Assembly: GCA_031293105.1 (NCBI GenBank)
Contig: JAUMSA010000248.1
Coordinates: forward strand, 1-5,058
Length of the DNA stretch: 5,058 bases
Source of the DNA: Butyricicoccus sp.
Lineage (GTDB): Bacteria; Bacillota; Clostridia; Oscillospirales; Butyricicoccaceae
Reading direction: 5' to 3'
Part shown: piece after piece, positions 4,682 to 5,058 of the stretch
How the letters are laid out: the number at the start of each line of letters is the position of its first letter
How positions within the stretch are numbered: the first letter of the stretch is position 1
Position numbers and translations under genes: made by a program
The notes under the pieces: generated by a model
Seen by the model: only the letters and a program-made list of their open reading frames with translations
Told to the model about the DNA's origin: nothing
The model's database searches: none

Positions 4682-5058
4682 TTATGGATTTTCAAACGAA
4701 GGCAGGGCATCGCCGTCGAGCGCCGCCAGCGCATAGCGCAGCGAAAGCATCAGGCGGGTCTTTTCCTCCTCGGTGCTGGCTTCGTCCATTTTGGCGCGAT
4801 AGCTGCGGGTGCCCCCGCCGCGCAGATCATCGTCGCCCAAGTACCGCCAGATGCTGCGCCGGGTGGTGGTGTGGTCGGTGAGCTGGGCATGCAGAAAGAC
4901 GGTATCCAGCGCTTGACGCAGCGCCGGAAAATTGGGTTCGTAGCTGCGTTCCCCGACCAGCTCGACCGAGGCGCAAACCTTGTCGTGGTTTTTGGGAACC
5001 AGGGCGGTGAGAGCCTGCTCCAGCATACGGTCGCTGGCAAGGGTGGTGAAATCGATTT
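4682..5058 (-). CDS. Unrecognised protein, C-terminal fragment (start lies beyond the window)
   Basis: The frame is open from the right edge of the window to a TAA stop and gives 124 residues. I do not recognise the family. The visible part is soluble-looking and probably mostly helical, with no membrane segment or signal peptide. It has an aliphatic/acidic N-terminal stretch (MLEQALTALVPKNHDK), a basic aromatic segment (TTTRRSIWRYLGDDDLRGGG), and a helix with alternating charge (MDEASTEEEKTRLML) leading to LSLRYALAALDGD. An ATG at 5026 could in principle be the start. However, the frame stays open upstream (IDFTTLASDR) and no ribosome site precedes that ATG, so I treat the gene as partial. 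Support for it being real is the strong terminator immediately after its stop and the same orientation as its neighbours. No function is proposed. Confidence 0.72.
   Translation of the reverse strand, partial: IDFTTLASDRMLEQALTALVPKNHDKVCASVELVGERSYEPNFPALRQALDTVFLHAQLTDHTTTRRSIWRYLGDDDLRGGGTRSYRAKMDEASTEEEKTRLMLSLRYALAALDGDALPSFENP

Noticed and set aside
1..5058. CRISPR arrays, insertion sequences, prophage or conjugative genes, tRNA genes
   Set aside because: No spaced repeat arrays, transposase motifs, terminal repeats or tRNA-like cloverleaf were seen on either strand. The window reads as ordinary chromosomal genes with conserved functions.

Overview
The window suggests a Gram-positive anaerobe of class Clostridia, probably an Oscillospiraceae/Ruminococcaceae-type gut bacterium with a fairly GC-rich genome. 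This is an inference from three things: the Firmicutes-type RelP-like alarmone synthetase, the clostridial form of GluRS with an N-terminal extension, and a HAMP-less sensor kinase of a type common in Clostridia. Taxonomy cannot be fixed from 5 kb. All supported genes lie on the minus strand, so the biological reading order runs from the right end to the left end.

Right end (4682-5058): the C-terminal 124 residues of a gene I do not recognise. It is followed by a strong intrinsic terminator (4636-4667), which separates it from what comes next.

Centre (2000-4574): a compact three-gene operon. It has a consensus -10 box (4569-4574), a 5' leader hairpin, an OmpR-family response regulator (probable TTG start at 4506), a membrane sensor histidine kinase that overlaps it by 4 bp (ATGA), and 18 bp later a small RelP-type (p)ppGpp synthetase. 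A hairpin terminator at 1961-1987 closes the operon. The obvious reading is that an extracellular signal sensed by the kinase controls, through the regulator, production of the alarmone synthetase. Streptococcus mutans has a comparable arrangement (relP with the RelRS two-component system), with a different gene order.

Left (470-1816): a MATE-family efflux transporter with its own extended -10 promoter and its own terminator (431-464). Far left (1-262): the N-terminal 87 residues of glutamyl-tRNA synthetase, again with its own promoter. The gene runs off the window.

No tRNA or rRNA genes, insertion sequences, CRISPR arrays or phage genes were seen. No gene-free stretch exceeds about 210 bases. 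The three gaps (263-469, 1817-1999, 4507-4681) hold promoters, terminators and a few small dyads or repeats, described below. The most interesting item is the two-component/alarmone-synthetase operon and its control region.
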